Origin: an uncultured Veillonella sp.
GTDB taxonomy: Bacteria > Bacillota > Negativicutes > Veillonellales > Veillonellaceae
Reading direction: 5' to 3'
Length of the DNA stretch: 46,663 nucleotides
Assembly: GCF_900545205.1 (NCBI RefSeq)
Contig: NZ_UQYC01000003.1
Span: 1 to 46,663 of the forward strand
Below, in pieces: positions 1 to 8,581 of this stretch. Every line of letters starts with the position of its first letter. Position 1 is the first letter of the stretch. The notes below the pieces were generated by a model. The model was not told the DNA's origin and did not search any database. It saw only the letters and a list, made by a program, of their open reading frames with translations. Position numbers and translations under genes: made by a program.

Positions 1-342
1 ATAAGCAAAACCATTTAAGAAACGAACACTATCGAGCATCAATAAATTAGGTGTGTAGAAGTACATAGCTGTTGAAATCAAGTAAATCAACAAACCTAAG
101 TACAACATCTTACGACAGCCTAAGATACTAATAAACCGCCCTGCTAACAAACGAGCAACAACAGTACCAATAATATAAATACCAACGGCCAAGCCAGCTT
201 GACTTGCTGTGGCATGAAGATTATCCTTTGCTACTACCGCAATAATAACGATTAATAAATAATAAATCAAAAATACTAAGAAATTAATCAAAGTATCGAG
301 GACAAAGGATCTTGTCCATAAGGCCTCTTTAGCCTTATCCAT
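1..342 (-). CDS. MFS transporter, N-terminal part (cut by the window edge)
   Basis: This is the first 114 codons of a multi-pass membrane protein that runs off the left edge. The start is the ATG ending at 342. The visible part has a short cytoplasmic N-terminus (MDKAKEALWTRSF), then three or four hydrophobic helices. A segment GTVVARLLAGRFISILGCRK sits between helices 2 and 3, where the major facilitator superfamily carries its motif A (G-x-x-x-D-R-x-G-R-R/K), here in a degenerate form. MFS drug and sugar exporters of this type often begin in this way. The substrate cannot be told from this fragment. The gene stands alone, with a 280-base gap before the next gene upstream on the same strand. 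Confidence 0.75.
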   Translation of the reverse strand, partial: MDKAKEALWTRSFVLDTLINFLVFLIYYLLIVIIAVVAKDNLHATASQAGLAVGIYIIGTVVARLLAGRFISILGCRKMLYLGLLIYLISTAMYFYTPNLLMLDSVRFLNGFAY

Positions 343-532
343 AATATCAACTCCATTTTCTTAAACTATTGTCAACCATTTGCAACAAAGGTTAATTATA
401 AACCTCTCACTCTAAAAATCAAGAATTAAAATGTTATATATCTTATTAATTTTATTTATAATAAGATATATGCAACCAATCATAATATAGTTATATCCAT
501 TTTTCTAATTCACATTAATTTTTGATAATAAA

Positions 533-590
533 AACACCTTTGACAATTTATATAGCATCATTAAAAACACAATATAACAACAAAGGTGTT
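533..590 (-). terminator. Terminator with unusually long loop, after the UDG-like gene
   Basis: On the minus strand AACACCTTTG (590-581) pairs with CAAAGGTGTT (542-533) across a 38-base AT-rich loop, followed at once by TTTATT. The position just after the stop codon at 625 fits an intrinsic terminator. Such a long loop is unusual. The rest of 343-624 is AT-rich, must hold the promoter of the left-edge transporter, and shows no other gene. Confidence 0.5.
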
Positions 591-624
591 ATTTATACAT
601 ATTAAATTAGTTTACTTATCAAGA

Positions 625-1218
625 TTATTTTGTTTGTAATCCACAAGCCTTAAAGAAATTTTTATAGGCTTCAGCCTTTTTGGCAAGGCTTAATGGATAT
701 GCACGAGATGTAGATGGCAATCGTGTTAACGTCAATTCACGACCGTTAAACACAAAGGGAATTGTCTCCCCTGTTTTAGGTAGTTTAACCTTTTCTGGCA
801 AAAGGCTTAACAAAATTTCTGTGGCCTTACCACCAGTGGTCCCAATATGTTTACACTGTGGAATTCGGTCCAATACCTCTGCAAGCGGTACAGGTTCAAC
901 GACCTTAAGAAATGCATCCGATGCATTGCCCTTTTCGCGTATAGCTTTTAAAACAGTAGGACAAGAAGCAATCCCCGCTTCAGATAAGAACGCTTTAATC
1001 TTATCCGCATCAAAGGCTTTTTCCTCGCCTTTTCTAAAATGTTCTTTGTCGTCAAAGAATACTAAGCCATACACGCGCCACATATCATTTTGAAAGTTAG
1101 GATAATGAAATTCCATAGAACGCTTTTCGGAAGTTGGTGGGAATGTCCCCATCATCATTACCGTCGTATTCTTTGGTAAGAACGGCGGAAATGGTCTCGT
1201 TTCAATTGTTTCTACCAC
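625..1218 (-). CDS. Uracil-DNA glycosylase superfamily protein
   Basis: A 197-residue soluble protein of the uracil-DNA glycosylase superfamily, probably a base-excision-repair enzyme that removes uracil or mismatched bases. Near the N-terminus MMGTFPPTSEKRS stands where UDG motif 1 (G-x-x-P-G-like) is expected, followed by FHYPNFQNDMWRV. The C-terminal LPSTSRAYP matches the second active-site motif (LPSxS) of the MUG/TDG-like families. A middle segment KHIGTTGGKA fits the central strand. The start is a GTG at 1218: an in-frame stop lies three codons upstream, and AGGAG sits about ten bases before the GTG, while the nearby ATG at 1225 is out of frame. The subfamily is not certain, and the substrate cannot be read from the sequence. 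Confidence 0.7.
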   Translation of the reverse strand: MVETIETRPFPPFLPKNTTVMMMGTFPPTSEKRSMEFHYPNFQNDMWRVYGLVFFDDKEHFRKGEEKAFDADKIKAFLSEAGIASCPTVLKAIREKGNASDAFLKVVEPVPLAEVLDRIPQCKHIGTTGGKATEILLSLLPEKVKLPKTGETIPFVFNGRELTLTRLPSTSRAYPLSLAKKAEAYKNFFKACGLQTK

Positions 1219-1364
1219 AGAGCATCAACTCCTTTCACAATCTAGTATGGACTCAACTTTCAGCACAATATATGAACTATGTCACACATTCAAGTTCAAT
1301 AACATACTACGTGAGATATTAAAAATATTACTAAAACATATAGCGATGACTATAAGATCAACCA

Positions 1365-2303
1365 TTATTGAACGATAGGTTGAGATACCAATGTATTGAT
1401 ATAATCAAAACCTACTGGTGTTGGAGATACGAGGTACAAGCACACAACAGCAGCTACAGCAAATCCAATAGCCAAGTAGGAGAAGCTGCCATGGCGTGGA
1501 AACTCGTACAAACCAAAGAGACGAATACCGATAGCCGCACCAATAGCAGTAATCAAGGATGGTATGGAGAAGATATTATACAGTCCAAACACCACCATGA
1601 GACCTGCATAACCACCTACTACGGTAATCATTGGTAACATACGATCCATTGGATTTGGAATAGAACGAGTTAGTGCTGCTGGATAGTAAGATGCTTCTAC
1701 ACCAAACATACCCAAGAATAGATTAAAGTCAGCCCAAATTGTTTCCCATGCACCTCTAAATGCATCTCGATGGTTACCTACATACCATGCAAAGCCTGTA
1801 ATAACTAAGATTGCTAAACCAGCACAGATGAAATAGTATTCGCTAGGAATTTTGGGACCTGCATAAGCACCTACAGCCGTTACAACAGCACTCAAAACGG
1901 ACGTAACGATAACGCGGTGTAAACGAGGACGTTTATTTTCAGGAATCCGTTTATACACGGTAGCCAATAGTTCTAATACAAAGCAAGCCATAAAGACTGC
2001 AATGCCCGCAGCCGGTGCAAAGTAGGCTGTAATAATAGTCAAAATAAAGGGAATGCACAAGCGCCACTTAGGGAATAATACAAGATCTTTATAATCTAAA
2101 CGAACGTCTTGTGTCTCCATTGTAAAGTTGTTATACACTACAAAGAGCAACATGAAAGCGATGACATCAATGGCATTAGCACCCCAAATCAATAGAGTTG
2201 GTACTATAATCATTGACAAGGCCACCCCAGATACACGGGATAAACCAGCAGCAACTATGCCAAGTAAGAAAAACGGTATTAAAGCAGAGATAATTTCGAA
2301 CAT
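1365..2303 (-). CDS. TSUP-like (TauE/SafE-type) membrane protein
   Basis: A 312-residue integral membrane protein with about eight hydrophobic segments in two halves, separated by a charged stretch (RIPENKRPRLHR, about residue 120). The N-terminal pattern FFLLGIVAAGLSRVSGVALS, with small residues and a Gly-Ser turn, resembles the start of the TSUP/sulfite exporter TauE/SafE family. These proteins move sulfur oxyanions or organic anions across the inner membrane. The second half contains VGGYAGLMVVFGLYNIFS and a C-terminal GFAVAAVVCLYLV helix. GGGAGGAATATT precedes the ATG at 2303. It lies 54 bases downstream of the helix-turn-helix gene and may be cotranscribed with it. The family call is by eye, and the substrate is unknown. 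Confidence 0.55.
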   Translation of the reverse strand: MFEIISALIPFFLLGIVAAGLSRVSGVALSMIIVPTLLIWGANAIDVIAFMLLFVVYNNFTMETQDVRLDYKDLVLFPKWRLCIPFILTIITAYFAPAAGIAVFMACFVLELLATVYKRIPENKRPRLHRVIVTSVLSAVVTAVGAYAGPKIPSEYYFICAGLAILVITGFAWYVGNHRDAFRGAWETIWADFNLFLGMFGVEASYYPAALTRSIPNPMDRMLPMITVVGGYAGLMVVFGLYNIFSIPSLITAIGAAIGIRLFGLYEFPRHGSFSYLAIGFAVAAVVCLYLVSPTPVGFDYINTLVSQPIVQ

Positions 2304-2357
2304 AATATTCCTCCCATCATTGTATAAATTTAAGTATATAGTATCTACTACACTACA

Positions 2358-3089
2358 TCAAGGAGAGATATATTTTTTCATAGCTAGTCGCTTTCTCACC
2401 GCAGAAGCAGAGCAGCCCATCATCTGCGCTATTTTAGCAACACCATACCCTTTTGCCCGTAGTTTTTTTATGTTATTTTCATCTAACTGTAAAGTATTGG
2501 TACGAATTTCTATGCCTTGTTCTCGTAGATAAATAGCCACCGTAGATCCTCGTATACCATAGGCTAAACCTATGTCATCTGTACTCATATGATGATGAAT
2601 ATATAAGTAAGCCATCTCCTCTACCTTTCGATGATTTTGTACCTTCGGTGTTGTACACATTCCCATATGCCTCAATACATGATGTACTTTCCATTGCGAT
2701 ATGCCGTACATGCGAGCAATAGAATCCGAAGTATTTCCACTTTTATAAGCCCTACAAATACGTACTGGATCGATAGATATATTCTTCGTGGACCGCTGAC
2801 AAGCCAGTCCATATTCCTTCATACGGCTTGCCATTGTCGTAATAGACACATCATAACGCTTTGCTAACGAGTGTAGAGACCACTTACCAGTTTCGTATAG
2901 AGCTTGTACATGAACCATATTGATATCCTTTTTTAAAGGTCTTCGCTCAATGTCATACTGCTTCATGCGTCGCATAATAGTGTCTACACTACACTGAAAA
3001 TACGCTGCTACCTCTCTAACACTCCACTGTTTTTCTACGTATAATTGTTCCAATAACTGTTTAGGTATAACGCGTACATTACGATACAT
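2358..3089 (-). CDS. Protein of five tandem helix-turn-helix modules
   Basis: A 243-residue protein with no recognisable domain other than helix-turn-helix modules. I see five units of about 47 residues: near 8-54 (WSVREVAAYFQCSVDTIMRR), 55-102 (WSLHSLAKRYDVSITTMASR), 103-150 (TSDSIARMYGISQWKVHHVL), 151-198 (STDDIGLAYGIRGSTVAIYL) and 199-243 (GVAKIAQMMGCSASAVRKRL). Each has the shape of the resolvase/Psq-type HTH: A or G in the turn and a hydrophobic pattern in the recognition helix. Basic linkers such as DIERRPLKK separate them. It is probably a DNA-binding protein reading a long or repeated site, but its target is unknown. The start at 3089 follows AAGGTGATAT. The TSUP-like gene lies directly downstream. 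Confidence 0.6.
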   Translation of the reverse strand: MYRNVRVIPKQLLEQLYVEKQWSVREVAAYFQCSVDTIMRRMKQYDIERRPLKKDINMVHVQALYETGKWSLHSLAKRYDVSITTMASRMKEYGLACQRSTKNISIDPVRICRAYKSGNTSDSIARMYGISQWKVHHVLRHMGMCTTPKVQNHRKVEEMAYLYIHHHMSTDDIGLAYGIRGSTVAIYLREQGIEIRTNTLQLDENNIKKLRAKGYGVAKIAQMMGCSASAVRKRLAMKKYISP

Positions 3090-3165
3090 AATATCACCTT
3101 TCCTTATAGACGAACTCCCTTCTCTATTATTGTGAAAGTTTCATCAAGAAAAAACAATATAAAAA

Positions 3166-3203
3166 AGGTTCCTAATAGTCACATAGGTGACCAATAGGAA
3201 CCT
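3166..3203 (-). terminator. Terminator of the nfeD-floA operon
   Basis: AGGTTCCTA (3166-3174) pairs with TAGGAACCT (3195-3203), and a nested GTCAC/GTGAC pair extends the stem. On the minus strand the hairpin is followed by TTTTTTATATTG. It lies about 135 bases downstream of the stop at 3338. A second weak hairpin with a TAGT loop (3298-3321) lies between the two. The region 3090-3337 otherwise shows only the leader of the HTH gene. The inner core resembles that of the terminator at 23951-23990. Confidence 0.75.
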
Positions 3204-3337
3204 CTTTCCATATGTAATTATATGCACCGCATACGATAGGTGTAATTCTAGTTACTATCACAATATCTATGCATAAACCATCCATATTCTATAGCCTAAT
3301 AACCTCCTAGTGGAGCTTATTGTTATTAGTATCCTGA

Positions 3338-4078
3338 TTAGCGATATCTCCGTTCTAGAGCTTTAGGCTTGCCTAAAATGATAGACCACTTCATTCCCTC
3401 TTTTAAGGCATGATTAACTTTTCGTTTACCTGTTGGGGTTGCAGCTGGGGCAGTCGTAACACCTACATTCTCAAGAAGAACACGACCCTCTTTAGATGCT
3501 TTATCTCGTTTAAACTCAGCTAATCGCTCATTTAAAGAAGGACCTGTAACAGATTCTCGAGCCGAGCGAGTCGTATTATTGCTAAAGCTAGTTGATTTAA
3601 TTGAGGTTTTCTTGGATGAACCATGAGTACTTTGTTGCGTTGTAGACGCTTCATCGTAATGATTCTCGGAAGATAAAACTGTTTGAGTTTTATCATTACT
3701 TGGATGCACTTCAACATGTTTTTCAGATATTTCCGTATCATCATATTGAAACAGTCTTCCGCCCTTTTTTCGTAAAGGGGCCTCAGGATGCTGATTCTCA
3801 ATCGGTCTATTTTTAAAAATATCTCGATAGAAATCATCATCATACAACAAATCCTCAGGTGAAGGTTCTACAGGCTTTTTCTCTATGGAGATACCATATT
3901 CACGCTCCATATCCTCCCAAGTCTGGCCAGAACTCGAACTTTCATAGTTATCATAATCATCAGACTCTTCTGTATTCTTACTTTTTATAATCGAAAAAGC
4001 AATATACGCGATGATACCTAGAACAATAATAGGATTATGCGAAAAGATAGATAGCACAGAAGACAAAATAGAGTCCAT
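3338..4078 (-). CDS. Membrane-anchored, disordered protein of the NfeD-FloA operon
   Basis: A 246-residue protein I cannot assign to a named family. Residues about 12-30 form one hydrophobic helix (NPIIVLGIIAYIAFSII). The remainder is charged, polar and low in complexity, rich in Ser, Thr, Glu and Asp, so probably disordered and cytoplasmic. The C-terminus becomes basic and has a short motif-like end (KWSIILGKPKALERRYR) that looks like a docking peptide. The start at 4078 has AATAGGAGTAGCT in front of it, overlapping the stop of floA, so the two are translationally linked. Its place as the last gene after floA suggests a partner or client of flotillin microdomains. That role is inferred from position only. 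Confidence 0.6.
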   Translation of the reverse strand: MDSILSSVLSIFSHNPIIVLGIIAYIAFSIIKSKNTEESDDYDNYESSSSGQTWEDMEREYGISIEKKPVEPSPEDLLYDDDFYRDIFKNRPIENQHPEAPLRKKGGRLFQYDDTEISEKHVEVHPSNDKTQTVLSSENHYDEASTTQQSTHGSSKKTSIKSTSFSNNTTRSARESVTGPSLNERLAEFKRDKASKEGRVLLENVGVTTAPAATPTGKRKVNHALKEGMKWSIILGKPKALERRYR

Positions 4079-4086
4079 AGCTACTC

Positions 4087-5043
4087 CTATTCACTATCTG
4101 CTAAATTTTCACGCATTTTAGTGTCTGCAATAATATTGTTCATATTGTAGTAATCCATAACGCCAAGATTACCGTTTCTGAAAGCTTCTGCCAATGCTTT
4201 AGGAACTTCAGCTTGTGCTTCCACAACCTTAGCTTGCATGTCTTGTGTTTTCGCACGCATTTCTTGTTCTGTAGCAACGGCCATTGCACGGCGTTCTTCG
4301 GCACGAGCTTGAGCAATTTTCTTGTCCGCTTCCGCTTGATCTGTTTGCAATTGAGCACCGATGTTACGTCCTACGTCTACGTCAGCAATATCGATGGACA
4401 AGATTTCGAATGCAGTACCCGCATCAAGACCTTTACCCAATACAGTACGAGAGATGTGATCTGGATTTTCTAGTACATCTGTATGCTCTTCAGAGGAACC
4501 TACAGTTGTTACGATACCTTCACCAACACGGGCGATAATAGTAGCTTCACCAGCACCACCAACGAGACGATCAATATTAGCACGTACAGTTACACGAGCA
4601 CGAACCTTGAGTTCGATACCGTTTTTTGCCACTGCAGAGATGATTGGTGTTTCAATCACTTTAGGATTAACGGACATTTGAACCGCTTCCAATACATCGC
4701 GACCTGCAAGGTCGATAGCTGCAGAACGTTCGAATGTCAAAGGAATAGATGCGCGCTCAGCGGCGATCAACGCATCTACAACGCGGTCAACGTCACCACC
4801 TGCAAGGTAATGCGCTTCAAGCTGATTTACATTAACATCAAGACCTGCTTTATTTGCTTTAATCAAAGGCATTACGATTTGAGATGGATTTACACGACGT
4901 AAGCGCATGCCTACGAGTGTAAAGATACCAACATTAACGCCTGCTGCAAGAGCAGATACCCAAAGGCCTAATGGCACAACATACAAGAACACCATAATCC
5001 CAATCAGTAGAATGGGAATCAAGATTAAAATACCTACATCCAT
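4087..5043 (-). CDS. floA: Flotillin-like protein FloA
   Basis: A 318-residue FloA (YqfA) protein, a scaffold of bacterial functional membrane microdomains. The N-terminus is a hydrophobic hairpin (about residues 1-45) running into VGMRLRRVNPSQIV, the typical FloA junction. The SPFH-like region follows (VIETPIISAVAKNGIELKV, VRARVTVRANIDRLVGGAGE). Then comes an Ala/Glu-rich coiled coil (QAEADKKIAQARAEERRAMA) ending in the oligomerisation tail near NLGVMDYYNMNNI. Length and order match the family. I place the start at the internal ATG (5043), because GGAGG lies five bases before it, while the upstream ATG at 5055 has no such site. It follows a short NfeD gene, its usual partner. Confidence 0.93.
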   Translation of the reverse strand: MDVGILILIPILLIGIMVFLYVVPLGLWVSALAAGVNVGIFTLVGMRLRRVNPSQIVMPLIKANKAGLDVNVNQLEAHYLAGGDVDRVVDALIAAERASIPLTFERSAAIDLAGRDVLEAVQMSVNPKVIETPIISAVAKNGIELKVRARVTVRANIDRLVGGAGEATIIARVGEGIVTTVGSSEEHTDVLENPDHISRTVLGKGLDAGTAFEILSIDIADVDVGRNIGAQLQTDQAEADKKIAQARAEERRAMAVATEQEMRAKTQDMQAKVVEAQAEVPKALAEAFRNGNLGVMDYYNMNNIIADTKMRENLADSE

Positions 5044-5079
5044 AATAACCTCCATTATATACGACGATGTGGTGAAAGC

Positions 5080-5544
5080 TTAATCGCGCTTTCTAACAAT
5101 ATTGCGGCCGCCCACAACACGCAGTACCACAATAGGTGAACCGGCATCGATGAAGTCCCCTTCGGTCACAACATCCACCAAATTACCATCAATTTTAGCA
5201 ATACCTGCAGGGCGTAGTGTAGTATGAGCTACGCCTTCTTTACCGACTAAGTCATCTAATACATCATTAGATACATAACCAGCTTTTGTCGTAGATCGTT
5301 GCCCTAAGGTAAACAACTTGCCTATCCAAGTCTTTTCAAAGTGATTAAAGAACACGATGATAAGGACAATCAACAAGGCTGTTAATCCTAGTACGGCATA
5401 TAGCGCCACCGTACCTTCTCCAAGGGCTACATACACGCCCCAAAGGAATGTACAATAACCGATGAGTCCCAAAATACCACCTGGAACAACGAGTTCTACA
5501 GCCATTAGGGCAATCCCTATAGCCATCCATACTAAAAACTCCAT
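5080..5544 (-). CDS. Short NfeD-family membrane protein
   Basis: A 154-residue short-form NfeD protein. Residues 1-75 contain about three or four membrane helices (MAIGIALMAVELVVPGGILG, LGLTALLIVLIIVFF). The C-terminal third (about 85-150: GKEGVAHTTLRPAGIAKIDG, VDVVTEGDFIDAGSPIVVL) is the small OB-fold beta-barrel typical of NfeD. The protease half of long NfeD forms is absent. In many Firmicutes this form sits directly upstream of floA, as here (36 bases to the floA start), and is thought to support flotillin assemblies. AGGAGGGCCT precedes the ATG. It is the first gene of the nfeD-floA-3338 operon. Confidence 0.88.
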   Translation of the reverse strand: MEFLVWMAIGIALMAVELVVPGGILGLIGYCTFLWGVYVALGEGTVALYAVLGLTALLIVLIIVFFNHFEKTWIGKLFTLGQRSTTKAGYVSNDVLDDLVGKEGVAHTTLRPAGIAKIDGNLVDVVTEGDFIDAGSPIVVLRVVGGRNIVRKRD

Positions 5545-5718
5545 AGGCCCTCCTCTCTTTAATTAATTTTATACAACTTATATATCCATTATACAATATA
5601 AATAATAAATTATAAAGATAACCCTTATCATATAAATCTATTTCATATAAAATATTCTTACATCCTAAACCTATTCGGTTCACAAGTATTAAACGATGAT
5701 ATGTATAAGATAATAAAA

Positions 5719-5758
5719 ACGACTACTTTCACAGGATCATACCTGATTCAGTAGTCGT
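5719..5758 (-). terminator. Terminator after uraA
   Basis: ACGACTACT (5719-5727) pairs with AGTAGTCGT (5750-5758), with an inner CAGG/CCTG helix in the loop. On the minus strand the stem is followed by TTTTTATTATC. It lies 85 bases after the uraA stop. Confidence 0.8.
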
Positions 5759-5842
5759 TATGTATAAAGTATATTATTTTAAAGCTTTACTATTGTCAGT
5801 TATCATCGTAAGATGCTATTTCATCAATAGATTTGACAGTAA

Positions 5843-7126
5843 TTATACTTCTGTTTTTTTCAATTGGTCATTACCAACGCCTGTTTTTTGAAGGAGCAAT
5901 AAGATGATACTCATTGCCATGCCTACTACAGTCGCAAGGCCCATGCCTTTCAATACAACAGGACCTACAGCAAGTTCAGCACCACTAAGGCCTACAACAA
6001 GGATAACAGATGTTAAGATCATGTTCACAGGATTTGTATAATCTACCTTGCGTTCTACAAGCATACGCAAACCGGATGCAGCAATGATACCGAACAAGAG
6101 AATGGATACACCGCCCATAACTGGTACTGGGATAGCATGAATAAGAGCAGCTACTTTACCTACAAAGGAGATAATCATAGCAAGAACCGCAGCACCGCCG
6201 ATAACCCACACACTGAAGCAACGAGTGATAGCGAGTACACCGATGTTTTCACCGTATGTCGTATTTGGTGTAGCACCAAAGAAACCAGAAAGGATGTTCG
6301 CAAGACCATCACCGAGCAAAGAACGTTGTAAGCCTGGTTCTTTCATCAAGTCTTTGGATACGATGTTACTAGTTACAACCAAGTGACCTACATGTTCTGC
6401 AAATACTACAAAGAGTGCTGGCATAATCATAATGATTGCATTGATATCAAATACAGGCATGCCATAGAACTGCGGTAAGGAGAACCAAGGTGCAGCCTCT
6501 ACGCCGGAGAAATCAACAACGCCCATAAAGGCGGATAATATATAGCCGGAAACAACGCCAATCAAAACAGGGATAACGGCTAAGAAACCACGGAACACAA
6601 CAGTGCCAAGCAAGGTAACAACTAAGGAAAACATAGAAATAAATACAGCTTGACTGTGGCTCATGCCCAAGTCTTGATTACCAATAAGGCCAGACATACT
6701 CATCGCTACTGGCGCCAATTCTAAACCAATAATAGCCACGATAGCACCCATGGCAGCCGGTGGGAATAACTTATCGATCCAACGAGTACCAATATAGCGA
6801 ACTAGAACAGATAAAATCACAAAGGATAAGCCAAATACAACGAAGGCACCTTTAGCTGCCTCATAACCGAGACCGGCAGATAATACACCAGCTACAGGAG
6901 CAATGAAAGCAAAGCTAGAACCGAGGTATGCAGGGATTTTACCTTTACATACGAATAGGTATAACAATGTGCCAATACCATTCATAAATAAAGCTGTTGC
7001 AGGATCTACTTTTAATAAATATGGTACTAATACAGTAGAGCCAAACATAGCAAATAAATGTTGGAAACTAAGTGGCAACATACGCCCCCAAGACGGGCGC
7101 TCTTGAATATCAATATAATCCTTCAT
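5843..7126 (-). CDS. uraA: Uracil permease, NCS2 family
   Basis: A 427-residue uracil:proton symporter of the inner membrane, for pyrimidine salvage. The protein has the usual 14-segment NCS2 pattern. It carries the UraA N-terminus (RPSWGRMLPLSFQHLFAMFG), the substrate-site helix with the key glutamate and histidine (VVFAEHVGHLVVTSNIVSKD) and the second half-helix signature (ATPNTTYGENIGVLAITR). Length is normal for the family. The start at 7126 is preceded by GAGGAAAAA. It stands alone between terminators and an upstream inverted repeat (7160-7191). I do not see the known PyrR-binding motif in the leader. Confidence 0.93.
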   Translation of the reverse strand: MKDYIDIQERPSWGRMLPLSFQHLFAMFGSTVLVPYLLKVDPATALFMNGIGTLLYLFVCKGKIPAYLGSSFAFIAPVAGVLSAGLGYEAAKGAFVVFGLSFVILSVLVRYIGTRWIDKLFPPAAMGAIVAIIGLELAPVAMSMSGLIGNQDLGMSHSQAVFISMFSLVVTLLGTVVFRGFLAVIPVLIGVVSGYILSAFMGVVDFSGVEAAPWFSLPQFYGMPVFDINAIIMIMPALFVVFAEHVGHLVVTSNIVSKDLMKEPGLQRSLLGDGLANILSGFFGATPNTTYGENIGVLAITRCFSVWVIGGAAVLAMIISFVGKVAALIHAIPVPVMGGVSILLFGIIAASGLRMLVERKVDYTNPVNMILTSVILVVGLSGAELAVGPVVLKGMGLATVVGMAMSIILLLLQKTGVGNDQLKKTEV

Positions 7127-7159
7127 TTTTTCCTCTCACCACAATAACAACACTAGGTT

Positions 7160-7191
7160 CCAACGCTATACCCGGTATGATATAGCATTGG
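7160..7191. repeat. Inverted repeat between ftsW and uraA
   Basis: CCAACGCTATA (7160-7170) pairs with TATAGCATTGG (7181-7191), an 11-base arm with one G-U wobble and a 10-base loop. No T-run follows on the minus strand, so it is not a classic terminator for ftsW. It lies 34 bases before the uraA start and could be a processing site, a leader hairpin or an operator. Confidence 0.5.
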
Positions 7192-7236
7192 ATTTTACAC
7201 ATATATGTTACTCTTATGAAACATAAGAATTACACA

Positions 7237-8580
7237 TCAATTTTTAGGTCTCGGACGTCTACGCGTTGGCCTTCTAGGCTCTCTAGGTCTAAACGGACCA
7301 GGCATTTCAGTCTTGTCTGTTTCTTGAGTAGCCTTAGGTTTGAAGCGGCTTTGTGTCTCTTCACGCAAGGATGGTAAATCCTCAGCCGTACCAACTTGTT
7401 TTACACCTTCTACATTACGACGACCAACACTAGCTAACAAGCCTATGGCCATAAAGTTCATTAACAATGAAGAACCACCATAACTAATAAATGGCAAAGG
7501 CACACCTGTTACCGGCATAATACCGCAAACCATGGCAATATTAAACAATGCTTGCCCACTGATGAGCAAGGTTATGCCCATAGCTAACCATCTGCCAAAT
7601 TCATCACGAGATTTATTAGCAATACGGAAACCAAAGTATGTAAAGGCCGCTACCAAGAGAACGACAAAGACAGCACCGACAAAGCCCATTTCTTGAGCCC
7701 ACACGGCAAATGCAAAATCTGTATGAGCCTCTGGCAAGTAAAAGTACTTAGATGTACCTTGCATAAAGCCTTCCCCAAGAATACCACCAGAACCTACGGC
7801 CAATAGACCTTGTACAGTTTGATAGCCCATATCTTGAGCATGAGGCCAAGGATCGAACCAGGACTGAATCCGTTCCCAACGATATGGCGACATACGAGCT
7901 GCAATGAAGCCTATCACACCAGCTACGGCAAAGGCACCACCAAAGAATCGCCCATCAAAACCTGCTAAGTAAATTAGTATGAATGAGAACCCAAAGATTA
8001 GTACAGTAGTCCCCATATCTGGTTGCAAGATGGTTAGAATCGCAAAGATTATAGGCCAAACTAACATTGGCAACATATAACCTACCCGTTCTCCCACATA
8101 ACCTTGTAAATTCGTTAGTGGATTATTATATCTCGCTTTTCCCCATTTTCTCATAGTACTCAACTTAGCCGATGTCCATATTATGGCGGCTAACTTGGCA
8201 AATTCCGATGGCTGTATTGATACGGGACCGATAACAATCCACCGGCGAGCACCATTAATGACAGAGCCAGCCACTAGGACTAACACCATACCTATGAGTG
8301 TTACAATCATGATGCGTTGCAACATATGTGGCTTTTGTAGTTGCCTATAATCATACCGATATAACACTACACCTATTGCCATTGAAAACAATAGGAACCC
8401 CATATGTTTTGTAAAGTAGCCTAAGAGCCCTGTATTTTCATAAATAGAGCTTATATAGGTGGCACTGAAGATATTTACACTACCTATAATCGTGATGAGC
8501 AATATAGGTAAAAGCATACCTTGTAAATCATTTTTAAAGAGTGAGCCCCACCGACTATCCCCCTTATTCGGTGTTTCCAT
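7237..8580 (-). CDS. ftsW: FtsW/RodA-type SEDS peptidoglycan polymerase
   Basis: A 447-residue SEDS protein, the lipid-II glycosyltransferase that works with a class B penicillin-binding protein in septal or side-wall synthesis. About ten membrane helices are seen. Family signatures are present: GARRWIVIGPVSIQPSEFAK, with the conserved loop; the large periplasmic loop YLPEAHTDFAFAVWAQEMGF; and the C-terminal GVPLPFISYGGSSLLMN. The extended C-terminus is rich in Pro and Arg (about residues 395-447), a likely cytoplasmic tail. FtsW and RodA are hard to separate by eye; the loop sequence favours FtsW. The ATG at 8580 sits one base after the trmB stop, with GGAGG inside the end of trmB, so the two genes are translationally coupled. 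Confidence 0.85.
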   Translation of the reverse strand: METPNKGDSRWGSLFKNDLQGMLLPILLITIIGSVNIFSATYISSIYENTGLLGYFTKHMGFLLFSMAIGVVLYRYDYRQLQKPHMLQRIMIVTLIGMVLVLVAGSVINGARRWIVIGPVSIQPSEFAKLAAIIWTSAKLSTMRKWGKARYNNPLTNLQGYVGERVGYMLPMLVWPIIFAILTILQPDMGTTVLIFGFSFILIYLAGFDGRFFGGAFAVAGVIGFIAARMSPYRWERIQSWFDPWPHAQDMGYQTVQGLLAVGSGGILGEGFMQGTSKYFYLPEAHTDFAFAVWAQEMGFVGAVFVVLLVAAFTYFGFRIANKSRDEFGRWLAMGITLLISGQALFNIAMVCGIMPVTGVPLPFISYGGSSLLMNFMAIGLLASVGRRNVEGVKQVGTAEDLPSLREETQSRFKPKATQETDKTEMPGPFRPREPRRPTRRRPRPKN

Positions 8581-8581
8581 A

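Noticed and set aside
680..1093. Open plus-strand frame of 137 codons opposite the UDG-like gene
   Set aside because: It is a shadow of the minus-strand gene: no ribosome site, no domain and unnatural composition, whereas the other strand gives a clear UDG-like protein.
7127..7236. PyrR-type attenuator ahead of uraA
   Set aside because: There is an inverted repeat, but not the conserved PyrR-binding loop sequence, and no T-run follows.
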